A stretch of 64,000 bases of DNA from Lysinibacillus boronitolerans JCM 21713 = 10a = NBRC 103108 (GTDB lineage: Bacteria; Bacillota; Bacilli; Bacillales_A; Planococcaceae), in the NCBI RefSeq assembly GCF_000772935.1, contig NZ_JPVR01000078.1, forward strand, positions 62,001-126,000, read 5' to 3'. This document shows positions 37,965 through 46,217 of the stretch, piece by piece. A program made the translations under genes and the position numbers. The notes beneath the pieces are model-generated. The model was not told where the DNA came from, did no database searches, and was given only the letters and a program-made list of their open reading frames with translations. Within the stretch, counting starts at the first letter, position 1, and every line of letters starts with the position of its first letter.

Positions 37965-38757
37965 ACTTTGGTTGGCGGGTGAACCGTGGCTGGCGTTTTT
38001 CCACAAAGGCACGACAACCCTCTGCGAAATCACTGCCTACAAATGGCGAAGAGCCTTGCCATAAGGTCGGCACACTATCGAGACATTCTTGAACAGATTG
38101 CTTCACAGCAAGTAAGGATTCAGGCGACATTCCTGCAACAAGCTTACCCATACGAATCATGTATTTATTTAAATCTTTTTCAGCTACTAGGTAGTTAAGC
38201 ATTCCAAGCTTGAAGGCTTCCTCTGCTTTAAACATTCGTCCTGTAAAGACTAAATCCTTGGTTGTGGCAGGGCCAACGAGCTGGACTAAACGCTGTGCAA
38301 ATTTGTTGTTTAAGGTGATTCCTAATTTACCGACAGGAATACCGAGCTTGGCCTTGTCCGAGCCAATGCGGATATCGCAGGCCAAGGCTAATTCCAAGCC
38401 AGCACCCATCGCAGGCCCATTGATGACGCCAATCGTTGGAATCGGGAGACGCTCAATGGTAGAAATAGTTTTTTCCATATGTACAAAGGCTTCTTCAGCT
38501 TGTTCAAGAGAAATGGCATTGAACTCTTTAATATCAGAGCCTGCTGTAAAGTTTTGGCCAGAGCCCCGTAAAATTAGTACTTTATTTTTCGGATTATCTA
38601 ATACTTGTAGGGCAATCTTGGCTAATTGATCCCACATGTTTGCGGTTAATGCATTTTTTGCTTGTGGTCGATGAATCGTAATTATCGCTAGTCCAGCTGT
38701 TTCTTGATAAATAATTTTAGCATCTTCTGCTTCCAGTCGAGTCGTTTTTACTTGCAT
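37963..38757 (-). CDS. Enoyl-CoA hydratase/isomerase family protein
   Basis: A 264-residue crotonase. The oxyanion-hole motifs are present (KNALTANMW; GSGQNFTAGSDIKEF; NGPAMGAGLELALACD), with one catalytic Glu in GLELALACD. The second acidic residue of hydratases, normally in a P-E motif after the next strand, is replaced: the segment reads LGIPVGKLGI. That suggests an isomerase, thioesterase or a different crotonase reaction rather than plain hydration. GGAGG lies 9 nt before the ATG. Confidence 0.87.
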   Translation of the reverse strand: MQVKTTRLEAEDAKIIYQETAGLAIITIHRPQAKNALTANMWDQLAKIALQVLDNPKNKVLILRGSGQNFTAGSDIKEFNAISLEQAEEAFVHMEKTISTIERLPIPTIGVINGPAMGAGLELALACDIRIGSDKAKLGIPVGKLGITLNNKFAQRLVQLVGPATTKDLVFTGRMFKAEEAFKLGMLNYLVAEKDLNKYMIRMGKLVAGMSPESLLAVKQSVQECLDSVPTLWQGSSPFVGSDFAEGCRAFVEKRQPRFTRQPK

Positions 38758-39124
38758 ATCGGAAAGCCTCCTACATGTTAGTGTCTACCTTTATTATATA
38801 ACACAATCAACGATAAACACGAAATGATACGAATTTTCACATAAAATTGCGTTGTTATACAAGAATGTAGGGAATAGTAAGCATTTATTGTACTACAACA
38901 GGGGAGCGGAATTTACTATTGTAAGAAAGCAAAAATTATGAGAAACTACTTTCGGAACATATGTTTCTTCATTATGTAAGGGGCATTTAAATGGTAGAAG
39001 CGGGTTTATGTTATGGAAATACAGATTATCCGACATTACAATATAATAAAATGAAATTAAACCTACGCACCCAAAATATAGTAAAATATAAATAAATCAC
39101 GCAAAGTCAACAAGGAGGGGCGAT
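38758..39124. other. Intergenic region before the decayed recombinase gene
   Basis: About 370 bp, AT-rich. Contents: a LexA-like box at 38954-38967, a possible -10 TATAAT at 39042-39047 without a clear -35, and AAGGAGG at 39112-39118. No terminator, repeat or RNA motif was seen. Confidence 0.45.
38954..38967. promoter_or_regulatory. LexA/DinR-like box upstream of the recombinase at 39125
   Basis: GGAACATATGTTTC agrees with the Bacillus SOS box CGAACRNRYGTTYC at every position but the first. It lies about 160 bp before the start codon. Binding has to be tested. Confidence 0.5.
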
Positions 39125-40000
39125 ATGGTTACACTCAAGGACGCATGGAATAGCTATGTATTAATGCTGCAATCATTGAAAAAAAGTGCTGCCACAAAAA
39201 AACAATACAATATGGATGGGCAGCAATTTTTAACATTCGCCCATAAGCAAAACTACTTGTATGTAGATCATCAATTGAAACATTTATTACAGCTCTACTG
39301 CGACTATTTAAAGGACACCTATAGTAATATCAACACGTTTAACCATAAAATAGCGACATTGCGAGGCTTTGTGGACTTTATTTTTTTACGAGAATGGGTG
39401 GAGCCTTATGATTATCAGCATCTTTTACAGCCGAAAAAAAGACAAAAAGAGACACTGCAAGCACTAACAAACAAGCAGATCATGCAAATTGCTAACGTAT
39501 GGCCAACCTATTTTCAATATGCTAAAACACAGGAGCATGCATGGCTGGCAAGACGCAATGGCTGTATCGTTCAAGTGTTGATGGAAACGGGTTGTAAGCC
39601 TGCCGAGCTCGTTCGCATGAAATGGACTCACTTTAATGAAGAAAAAGAGACGCTTTTTATAGCCAATCGAAATGGACGTCGAGAAATAAAGTGTTCACCG
39701 ATCCTCATGGACATGCTAGCACAGTATAAAAAAGAGACGAGCAATTTACATGAGCAAGAGGTGGGAGAATGGGTTTGGGTAAGCGAGGCAAGTATAGCGA
39801 AGCCAATTACTACGAAAACAGTTGAACGCATTTTTCAAACGATATCCCAAGATATAGGGAAGAATGTAAGAGCCACTGACTTGCGTTATACGGTGATGCA
39901 ACGGGCGTTTCAACAGGAAAAAACCCTGGAGCATATTCAACAAGAAATGGGCTATGTACGAAAATGGGTGCTAACAGAAAGACAGCAGCGCCTAGAATAA
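39125..40000 (+). CDS. Tyrosine-recombinase-like protein with decayed active site
   Basis: A 291-residue protein with the two-domain plan of XerC/XerD integrases: a SAM-like core-binding domain (about 3-90; TKKQYNMDGQQFLTF) and a catalytic-fold domain. The catalytic residues are mostly changed: the first Arg is Lys (TGCKPAELVRM), HxLRHT reads TDLRYT, the LGH motif reads MGYVRK, and no Tyr stands at the expected C-terminal place. It should not cut DNA and may act as a DNA-binding protein or be decaying. AAGGAGG sits 6 nt before the ATG. An intact relative is at 44171. Confidence 0.75.
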   Translation: MVTLKDAWNSYVLMLQSLKKSAATKKQYNMDGQQFLTFAHKQNYLYVDHQLKHLLQLYCDYLKDTYSNINTFNHKIATLRGFVDFIFLREWVEPYDYQHLLQPKKRQKETLQALTNKQIMQIANVWPTYFQYAKTQEHAWLARRNGCIVQVLMETGCKPAELVRMKWTHFNEEKETLFIANRNGRREIKCSPILMDMLAQYKKETSNLHEQEVGEWVWVSEASIAKPITTKTVERIFQTISQDIGKNVRATDLRYTVMQRAFQQEKTLEHIQQEMGYVRKWVLTERQQRLE

Positions 40001-40044
40001 AAGCGTGCAGTAATCGCGATTTATCACCATTACTGCACGCCTTT
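40001..40044. terminator. Bidirectional terminator (recombinase-like / transglutaminase)
   Basis: GCGTGCAGTAAT (40003-40014) pairs perfectly with ATTACTGCACGC (40029-40040), 14-nt loop, A-rich left and T-rich right flank. Confidence 0.92.
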
Positions 40045-40898
40045 TATAAATGATTCAATGCTTTGACATTCACTTTCACTGTTAAATCATGCTTGCCTCC
40101 AGAATATACACCTTCCACAGGGCTAATGTCACTATAATCGCGACCAATACATAAAATAATATGGTTTTCTAATACTTCCACATTATTTGTGGGATCAAGA
40201 CCGATCCAGCCAATGCCTGGAATCATGACCTCTACCCAGGCATGTGTTGCAATATCGCCGATGAGGGCAGAGTTTTCATCGACATATAGATAGCCACTGA
40301 CATAGCGAGCCGGTATTCCTTTCGCCCGTAAAACAGCAAGCATGACATGGGTGAAGTCCTGACAAACGCCCCGTTTTAGTGCAAAAGCTTCACTTGCTGT
40401 TGTCGTGACATCTGTTGCGGTCGGGTCATACTCAAAGCTAGCATATAAATACTGCATTAAATTAAGCGAAAAGAGCACAGGATTTTCAGCATGACCGATC
40501 GCATGATAAACTTCCTCTAATTGTTGCTCTGTCATAAATGTAAAATGTGTTGCTTTTAAATACGGTAAATAATGCTCATAGAATAGCTGTGAGTGAAAGA
40601 TTGTCTGCATTTCGGGTGAATATTGTATACGATGAATAAATGGTGCTCGTTGAATACTAACAATTGAAGATGTATGAATTTCTAGTATTTGATGTTGCTC
40701 TGGTATATAAAAAGAACCAACTGTATTGCCCCAAATATCCGTATGCTCACGGGTTAGGGAGGATGGCGTGATGGCAATTCGATAAGATAATAATCGCTGA
40801 CGCTCATCGCTACGCGGCTTTAAACGAATCGTATTCAAGCTTTGATCGACTTCAGACTCATATTGAAAAATATTTGTATGCTGAATTTCAAATTTCAT
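40044..40898 (-). CDS. Transglutaminase-like protein of the ATP-grasp/alpha-E cluster
   Basis: A 284-residue bacterial transglutaminase-like protein: N-terminal beta-domain (about 1-90; QHTNIFQYESEVDQSLNTIRL in pieces) and papain-like core with Cys in RGVCQDFTHVML, His in THAWVEVMIPGIGW and Asp in GLDPTNN. It is the usual third partner of the ATP-grasp and alpha-E genes. Such proteins may cleave or form amide bonds. The ATG at 40898 has AAGGAAG 8 nt upstream; the open frame beyond that overlaps the intergenic region. Confidence 0.9.
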   Translation of the reverse strand: MKFEIQHTNIFQYESEVDQSLNTIRLKPRSDERQRLLSYRIAITPSSLTREHTDIWGNTVGSFYIPEQHQILEIHTSSIVSIQRAPFIHRIQYSPEMQTIFHSQLFYEHYLPYLKATHFTFMTEQQLEEVYHAIGHAENPVLFSLNLMQYLYASFEYDPTATDVTTTASEAFALKRGVCQDFTHVMLAVLRAKGIPARYVSGYLYVDENSALIGDIATHAWVEVMIPGIGWIGLDPTNNVEVLENHIILCIGRDYSDISPVEGVYSGGKHDLTVKVNVKALNHL

Positions 40899-40959
40899 CG
40901 TGTCCGCTTCCTTCTGCTTACTGACTTGCCTGTTGAAAGGGAGCTGTGGTGAATTCCTT

Positions 40960-41925
40960 TCAAGGTTGTACGCTGGGTTCATATAAATGATAGATTGTCG
41001 AAAAGGCATCACTAAAAGCCATACATTGAGACAATCTTTCCTCCATCAGTTTTAGGGTTTCCTCAATAGTCATTTGCCAAAAATCAATATGATCGATTGC
41101 AAGAACGAGGCTACTAATATCCGACTGAAGCGTTAAAAATCGTGAGGATAAAGAATCGTGTTCAATAGCCGTTATGGCTTCTTCTATTTTCTTTACACAG
41201 AACATCACAGAACATGGGAAATGCACATCTTGGACTAAATACCGAATGACCGTTAGTAAATTGGTCTGGCGATGCTTCCGCATGTAGGATTCTCTAGCTG
41301 CGGAAAGATCCAATAAAAAGGTACCATCATCCTCTAACAGTGACGTGCCTGTTAGCTTCTGTTGTTCTACGATTACAACGATCATCCGAATGGTTTTTTC
41401 TGCTCGTTCAAGCCATTTGCCGACCTGCATAAAATAGAAGGGAAGATCGCGATCCATTGTACCCTCAATTAGCCCTGTCTCCATCCATAAAGTCTTTCGA
41501 ACATCCTGTAAAAAATCTTGAAGGGCAATGAGTGGAATAGGTCGCTCTCTTTTTAGTATGGACTGTTGCTTTGTTAAATAAAAGGAATTTTGAATTTCCC
41601 AAAGTTCCGTTGGCATACTATCACGTGTAACTCGTGCATTTTCCCTAATAGCACGTAATGTGGCATGAAGGGCATTACCGTTTTTCTCAGAAAACAGAAG
41701 ATAATCAATCAATGGATTAACACGAATCGTTGTGTAATTTGCTAAATACTCCTCCTTAGAGGCACAAATATTTAAAACAGCCTCCCAATGATCAATATAA
41801 TCATGTTCTTGCCCTGATTGCTCCAACATATTCAACAGCTGTACCTGTAATATATGTGCATTTGTTTGTGTACGTTCACTATAACGTGCCATCCAGTACA
41901 ACGCGTCGGCTACTCGACTTAGCAT
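40960..41925 (-). CDS. Alpha-E domain protein
   Basis: A 321-residue all-helical protein of the alpha-E family (COG2307), recognised by its start MLSRVADALYWMARYSERT. It has no known activity and nearly always accompanies a circularly permuted ATP-grasp protein, as here. Its start overlaps the upstream gene by 47 bp; AAAGGAGG lies just before the ATG and inside the end of that gene, so the overlap is real and implies coupling. The transglutaminase-like gene starts 61 bp after its stop. Confidence 0.92.
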   Translation of the reverse strand: MLSRVADALYWMARYSERTQTNAHILQVQLLNMLEQSGQEHDYIDHWEAVLNICASKEEYLANYTTIRVNPLIDYLLFSEKNGNALHATLRAIRENARVTRDSMPTELWEIQNSFYLTKQQSILKRERPIPLIALQDFLQDVRKTLWMETGLIEGTMDRDLPFYFMQVGKWLERAEKTIRMIVVIVEQQKLTGTSLLEDDGTFLLDLSAARESYMRKHRQTNLLTVIRYLVQDVHFPCSVMFCVKKIEEAITAIEHDSLSSRFLTLQSDISSLVLAIDHIDFWQMTIEETLKLMEERLSQCMAFSDAFSTIYHLYEPSVQP

Positions 41926-43369
41926 GCTGCAATTCCTCCTTTAAAATCCACGTATCCTTTGCACCGCCCCCTTGAGAGGAATTCACAACAAGAGACCCTT
42001 CTTGTAGTGCCACTCTAGATAAACCGCCAGGCAACACATAGCAATCCTCACCCTTCATAACATAAACACGTAAATCAACATGGCAAGGATAAAATCGCCC
42101 ATTCTGGAAGGCAGGGGCTCTGGACAATTTAATCGTTGGTTGTGCAATATATTGATAGGGCTGATCAATAATTTTTTGCTTAAACAAAGCAATCTCTTCT
42201 TTATTTGCATGTGGACCAATTAACATGTCATAGCCACCAGAGGCTCCTACATTTTTAATAACGAGCTCGTGTATATGCTCTAGCACCCATTCACGCTGAC
42301 TGTCATCTCCAAGATGATAGGTTTTCACATTTGGTAGAATAGGTTCTTCCTGTAAATAATAGCGAATCATCTCAGGCACATAGGCATACATTGCTTTATC
42401 ATCTGCCACCCCATTCCCAACGGCATTCAAGATGGATACATGACCTGCTTGATAAGCAGCCATTAAATGTGGAACACCTAATAAAGAATCCTCACGAAAG
42501 ACAGTAGGATCTAAAAAGTCATCATCAATTCGACGATAAATAATATCGATTTGCTGTAGGCCATAAATGGTTTTCATATAGACCTTCAAATCCTGTACAA
42601 CTAAATCGCGGCCCTCGACGAGCTGGATGTTTAAATGCTGGGCTAAAAAAACATGGTCATAATACGCAGAATTGTACATGCCTGCTGTCAGGAGCACAGC
42701 TTTAGGCTCTCTTTCTGCTTGCAAGGAAGGTGGGCGATGTGCAAGAAGTGCTTTTTTCATATAAGCCATCTGTTTATCAAGAGGACGAATCGTATGCTTG
42801 GAGAAAAATTCAGGGTATACTTCCTTCATCACATCCCGATTTTCAAAGACATAGGAAATGCCGGAAGGGTTGCGTAAATTATCTTCGAGTACATGATAAT
42901 CACCTTTTTCATCCCGAATTAAATCAATCCCTGCTAAAAATATATGATTCGCAATTGGTACTTGAAGTCCTCTCATGGTTGGTTTGAAATAAGGATTATT
43001 TTCAACAAGCTGCCTCGGAATAAGACCGTCCTGAAAGATCTTTTGCTGTCCATAAACATCCTGTAAAAATTTGTTGAGTGCCTCCACGCGCTGCTTGACA
43101 CCTGCTTCAATCATGGCCCATTTGCTTTGAGGAATAATAATTGGGACACAATCAAAAGGCATGGTACGTTCTGTTCCATCTTGTGCACCATATATCGTAA
43201 AAGTAATCCCTTGTCTGAGAAAGCTCGCTTGCGCTTGTCGGTATTTTTCTTCAAGTTGCTCCCGCGAAAAAAAGGTTAGCTTATGATGAAAAGATCGATA
43301 ATGAGGCTTTGGCTTATTGCCATCAAACATTTCATCGAAAAACAGACTAGAATCATATAAATTCATCAT
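41879..43369 (-). CDS. Circularly permuted ATP-grasp protein (DUF404/DUF407)
   Basis: A 496-residue protein of the CPATP-grasp_2 family (COG2308), typically starting with a YDEMFD-like segment (here SLFFDEMFDGNKPK). Conserved segments include IYGAQDGTERTMPFDCVP, LVENNPYFKP, HVLEDNLRNPSGISYVFENR in pieces and NAVGNGVADDKAMYAYVP. ATP-grasp enzymes join a carboxylate to an amine with ATP; the substrate of this family is not known and peptide or tag synthesis has been proposed. The ATG at 43369 has GGAGG 8 nt upstream. First gene of the three-gene operon. Confidence 0.9.
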   Translation of the reverse strand: MMNLYDSSLFFDEMFDGNKPKPHYRSFHHKLTFFSREQLEEKYRQAQASFLRQGITFTIYGAQDGTERTMPFDCVPIIIPQSKWAMIEAGVKQRVEALNKFLQDVYGQQKIFQDGLIPRQLVENNPYFKPTMRGLQVPIANHIFLAGIDLIRDEKGDYHVLEDNLRNPSGISYVFENRDVMKEVYPEFFSKHTIRPLDKQMAYMKKALLAHRPPSLQAEREPKAVLLTAGMYNSAYYDHVFLAQHLNIQLVEGRDLVVQDLKVYMKTIYGLQQIDIIYRRIDDDFLDPTVFREDSLLGVPHLMAAYQAGHVSILNAVGNGVADDKAMYAYVPEMIRYYLQEEPILPNVKTYHLGDDSQREWVLEHIHELVIKNVGASGGYDMLIGPHANKEEIALFKQKIIDQPYQYIAQPTIKLSRAPAFQNGRFYPCHVDLRVYVMKGEDCYVLPGGLSRVALQEGSLVVNSSQGGGAKDTWILKEELQHAKSSSRRVVLDGTL

Positions 43370-43445
43370 ATGGATCGCCTCCGAATTCAAGTAGTAGTGA
43401 AAACATGTTACACTGTGAATAAATACATAAAAGGAGCTAACAACC

Positions 43446-43859
43446 ATGACCATCATTAATTTAATGCAAGCGTATGAATTAGATAAACTATCCAAATTAA
43501 ATTTATCAGACGAGGAAATTTTACGAGCTTTGCGTTCGGGGGATGTGTCAGCTTGGCAAGAACAAGTGCCAAACTATGAATTTAGCGAGACAATGGCTCT
43601 ATATCAGGAAGGGGAACAACAGTTCTTAAATGCATACCATGGCCATTATCGAATCAAGTATGTAACATTACCAGGCATCCAACGTTTATTGCAGCTACGC
43701 TTTCAATTAGAAGAAGGGAAGGATTACCAACTATTAGAAACAGGTATCCAGCATTTAACGTGTGATGAGGAAACAGTCACAAGACTTCAGCAAATGTTAT
43801 CGACAAACTGGTCACTAACAAAACAAGAGGATGGGACTTATTCAGTTTTTGTAAAATAA
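43446..43859 (+). CDS. Protein of unknown function, divergent from the ATP-grasp operon
   Basis: A 137-residue soluble protein (MTIINLMQAYELDKLSKL..., acidic). It looks helical at the N-terminus (SDEEILRALRSGDVSAW) and beta at the C-terminus (NWSLTKQEDGTYSVFVK). I do not recognise the family. AAAGGAG lies 9 nt before the ATG. Only 76 bp separate it from the divergent ATP-grasp gene, so the promoters may be coregulated. A long hairpin follows. Confidence 0.75.
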   Translation: MTIINLMQAYELDKLSKLNLSDEEILRALRSGDVSAWQEQVPNYEFSETMALYQEGEQQFLNAYHGHYRIKYVTLPGIQRLLQLRFQLEEGKDYQLLETGIQHLTCDEETVTRLQQMLSTNWSLTKQEDGTYSVFVK

Positions 43860-44060
43860 TCCCATGCGCGTTGTGAGACGAATCGACATGGACAGTTACC
43901 CATCTATTGTTTTTTCGAAGCGTCTCACACAGCAAATAAAGTCTACTAGATTTTAATATTCATTTACCGAGAACTTTATGCCTAAAATCCTATAACTGTC
44001 ACAAAATAGTTGTAACAAAAATCCTCTTTTTAAAAAGGGGTTTTTTTATTACCTTCGAAC

Positions 44061-44074
44061 AGAACATTTGTTCT
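44061..44074. promoter_or_regulatory. LexA/DinR-like box upstream of the recombinase at 44171
   Basis: AGAACATTTGTTCT is a perfect 6-2-6 palindrome containing GAAC-N4-GTTC, the core of the Bacillus SOS box. It lies 97 bp before the recombinase start, with a terminator in between. Confidence 0.5.
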
Positions 44075-44106
44075 AACGTACGAAAAAGGGCATTTTTTTC
44101 AATAAA

Positions 44107-44137
44107 GTTCCCAAATTTATATTTGGGAACGTTTTTT
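44107..44137 (+). terminator. Strong hairpin terminator just before the recombinase gene
   Basis: GTTCCCAAAT (44107-44116) pairs with ATTTGGGAAC (44121-44130), TTAT loop, then G and six T. It lies between the LexA-like box and the start codon and could act as an attenuator. Confidence 0.88.
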
Positions 44138-44170
44138 CATGGTAAAATAGAGAAAATAGAGGTGATGAGC

Positions 44171-45133
44171 ATGCAAAAAACGAAGCAACCAAAATTCATG
44201 AAGGATTTTCTTGTCTATTTAACAACCATCAAAGGAAAGTCCCAGCGTACAAGAAAAGAATATGAATATGACCTGACCTTATTTTTTCGCTTCTACAAAG
44301 CTGTCCAGGAGGATTTGGATATAGAGAATTTATCCACCATTGATATTGGCACTATTACAATAGAAGAAATACGCGAAATGACATTAGAGGATCTTTATTT
44401 ATTCATGGAATATTGCGAAGTACAGCGAGGCAATTCAGCTGCTGCAAGAGCGCGAAAAGTGGCAACATTAAAATCCTTTTTTAAATATTTAAAAGGCAAA
44501 CGTCGACTTATCGAGGAAAATCCAGCAGATGAATTAGAAACACCAAAGATAGGCAGAAAACGACCTATTTATATGAACCTACAAGAAGCTACACAATTTA
44601 TAGATGGGATAAAAAGCAATCAGGCATCCCCGAGAAATTATTGCATGATGATGTTTTTCTTAAATTTAGGAATACGTGTCACCGAGCTATGTCAGCTTAA
44701 CAAGACATCCATTCAAGGACGTTATTTAACCGTAATTGGGAAGGGCAACAAAGAGCGCACAGTCTATTTAAATGATAGCTGTATGCAGGCACTTGCTGAC
44801 TATGAAAACAGTGGGAAGACACCCTATAAAGGAGAAGGCGAGGAGCCCCTTTTTGTGTCACAAAAGGGAACACGCTTTACACGTCAAACCGTTGCCAAAA
44901 TCGTTAAACGCATTAATCAGCAGTCAGGTCTTCAAAAAGAACGTCTTACACCACACAAGCTACGCCATACATCTGCAACGATGATGTATAAGGCAGGGGC
45001 AGATATTCGTAGTTTGCAGCACATTTTAGGGCATTCAAGCGTGGCAACCACACAAATTTATACACATATTGAAGATGAGCAGCTACAGCATGTGTTAGAG
45101 AATAATCCATTTAATATTGTTCGTGAAAGATGA
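44171..45133 (+). CDS. Tyrosine recombinase (XerC/XerD-like)
   Basis: A 320-residue integrase-fold recombinase. The core-binding domain (about 5-110) is followed by the catalytic domain with all residues in place: Arg in LGIRVTELCQL, Lys in GKGNKERTV, HKLRHT, LGHSS and the Tyr nucleophile in TTQIYTH. The protein resembles chromosomal Xer enzymes of Bacilli that resolve replicon dimers, but an insertion (about residues 55-75, SLTIDIGTITIEEIREMT-like) sets it apart from CodV/RipX. The ATG at 44171 has GAGGTG 6 nt upstream. Not part of an obvious mobile element. Confidence 0.9.
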   Translation: MQKTKQPKFMKDFLVYLTTIKGKSQRTRKEYEYDLTLFFRFYKAVQEDLDIENLSTIDIGTITIEEIREMTLEDLYLFMEYCEVQRGNSAAARARKVATLKSFFKYLKGKRRLIEENPADELETPKIGRKRPIYMNLQEATQFIDGIKSNQASPRNYCMMMFFLNLGIRVTELCQLNKTSIQGRYLTVIGKGNKERTVYLNDSCMQALADYENSGKTPYKGEGEEPLFVSQKGTRFTRQTVAKIVKRINQQSGLQKERLTPHKLRHTSATMMYKAGADIRSLQHILGHSSVATTQIYTHIEDEQLQHVLENNPFNIVRER

Positions 45134-45192
45134 TTTTCACCCCTCCATATCGAATATATAGAAGAAGACCTAATGAAAGGGGTAGCCTAAGT

Positions 45193-45687
45193 ATGTCAAA
45201 CGTCAAAGATCATCTTGATGCCACAAGAACACAATTGCTTCAGGAGATTCACACATTGGACGATACAACCTTTAATAAGAAACCAGATGCACAAAGCTGG
45301 AGTGTAGCGCAAATCTGCCACCATCTCGTATTAGTGGAGGAAGCAACAAAGAAAGCCATTACATGGGGATTAAAGGCAGAGGAACAGTCAACACCCGCTC
45401 GAAAAAATGTGCAGCTCATCTTAGATCGAACAAGAAAGTTCCAAGCACCGCCTATTGTAGAGCCAGCAGAAGAGCCCTTCACTGTTCAAGCGATGCTGGA
45501 TTTACTCGCTACAACAAGACAGAACCTCCTCGCTTTTTTGCAAACAATCGAGGAACCCGAAGCATTAGCTAAGCGCGCTGTGCAGCACCCAGCCTTAGGA
45601 GAATTACCACTCGACCAATGGATTGAAATGGTCTATATGCATGAGCAGCGTCATATCAAGCAATTACAAGAAATCGTTAGAAAATAG
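45193..45687 (+). CDS. DinB superfamily protein
   Basis: A 164-residue four-helix-bundle protein of the DinB/YfiT type, with metal-ligand His in ICHHLVLVEE (about 45) and MHEQRHIKQL (about 150). Unknown partner. AAAGGGG lies 10 nt before the ATG at 45193. It follows the recombinase by 59 bp with no terminator between, so cotranscription is possible. Confidence 0.85.
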   Translation: MSNVKDHLDATRTQLLQEIHTLDDTTFNKKPDAQSWSVAQICHHLVLVEEATKKAITWGLKAEEQSTPARKNVQLILDRTRKFQAPPIVEPAEEPFTVQAMLDLLATTRQNLLAFLQTIEEPEALAKRAVQHPALGELPLDQWIEMVYMHEQRHIKQLQEIVRK

Positions 45688-45751
45688 CATGTATCAAAGG
45701 AATTTGGCCACTGGGAGTGAGCTAAATTCCTTTTATTGTTATTCAATTTTT

Positions 45752-45825
45752 CTGTTATAATCTCTTGACGTGCTACATAATCTGTTATATATTAAATAAA
45801 AATAATAACAACTGTTATAAAACAG
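45752..45825 (+). promoter_or_regulatory. Promoter with three CTGTTATA operators, first small gene
   Basis: Promoter TTGACG (45765-45770), 17 nt, TATATT (45788-45793). CTGTTATA occurs at 45752, 45782 and 45812, spaced exactly 30 bp; the third is part of the palindrome CTGTTATAAAACAG (45812-45825). One copy lies before the -35, one over the -10 and one downstream of the start. Confidence 0.7.
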
Positions 45826-45849
45826 ATTTCGTTAGAGGAGGAATTTTAA

Positions 45850-45999
45850 ATGTCAAAATATCGTGATGGTTATGAATTTTATTGTGAAATGTGTGAGCGC
45901 TACGGATTAGAGCCAATTTCTTTCCGCTATTATGTATTACAATTATCACAGCAACAACTTTCAGCTTACAATATGCAAGCAAAACAATTAGGAATTTAA
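45850..45999 (+). CDS. Small protein of unknown function (49 aa), paralogue 1
   Basis: ATG at 45850 with AGAGGAGGA 7 nt upstream opens a 49-codon frame. The product starts MSKYRDGYEFYCEMCE and has GLEPISFRYYVLQLSQQQL in pieces; it is rich in Tyr and looks helical. It is about 60% identical over its length to the product of the next gene, which proves coding. I do not recognise the family. A second copy with the same promoter layout is 218 bp downstream. Confidence 0.88.
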   Translation: MSKYRDGYEFYCEMCERYGLEPISFRYYVLQLSQQQLSAYNMQAKQLGI

Positions 46000-46041
46000 A
46001 GGGATGTGATTATGACGGAAGCCGCCGTGAATATTTTATGA

Positions 46042-46078
46042 AAAGCCCAGCCATACTAAATAAAATGGTCTGGGCTTT
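46042..46078 (+). terminator. Hairpin after small gene 1
   Basis: AAAGCCCAG-CCAT (46042-46054) pairs with ATGG-T-CTGGGCTTT (46065-46078), one bulged T, 10-nt loop; weak T tail. Confidence 0.75.
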
Positions 46079-46110
46079 CGTGATTTCAGCAAGAAATTTC
46101 AGATAATTCA

Positions 46111-46170
46111 TTGACAAGTATAGTAGTCTGTTATATATTTTTAAACAAATAATATTTCTGTTATATAACA
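46111..46170 (+). promoter_or_regulatory. Promoter with two CTGTTATA operators, second small gene
   Basis: Promoter TTGACA (46111-46116), 17 nt, TATATT (46134-46139). CTGTTATA occurs at 46128 and 46158, again 30 bp apart; the second is inside the perfect palindrome TGTTATATAACA (46159-46170). The positions relative to the -10 match those of the first promoter. Confidence 0.72.
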
Positions 46171-46217
46171 AAATGAACTAGATATTATAGTAGCGAATGG
46201 GAAAGGAAGTTATGAGG

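Larger units (their letters stand above)
43860..44170. other. Intergenic region between the unknown gene and the recombinase
   Basis: It holds a hairpin GTGAGACG/CGTCTCAC (43872-43879 with about 43923-43930), an imperfect CCTCTTTTT/AAAAAGGGG hairpin with a T run near 44030-44048, a LexA-like box (44061-44074) and a strong terminator (44107-44137). The order box-terminator-gene is odd for a simple promoter. Confidence 0.5.

Noticed and set aside
39125..45133. Integrated mobile element bounded by the two recombinases
   Set aside because: No direct repeats, tRNA target, relaxase or phage genes were seen, and the enclosed genes look chromosomal.
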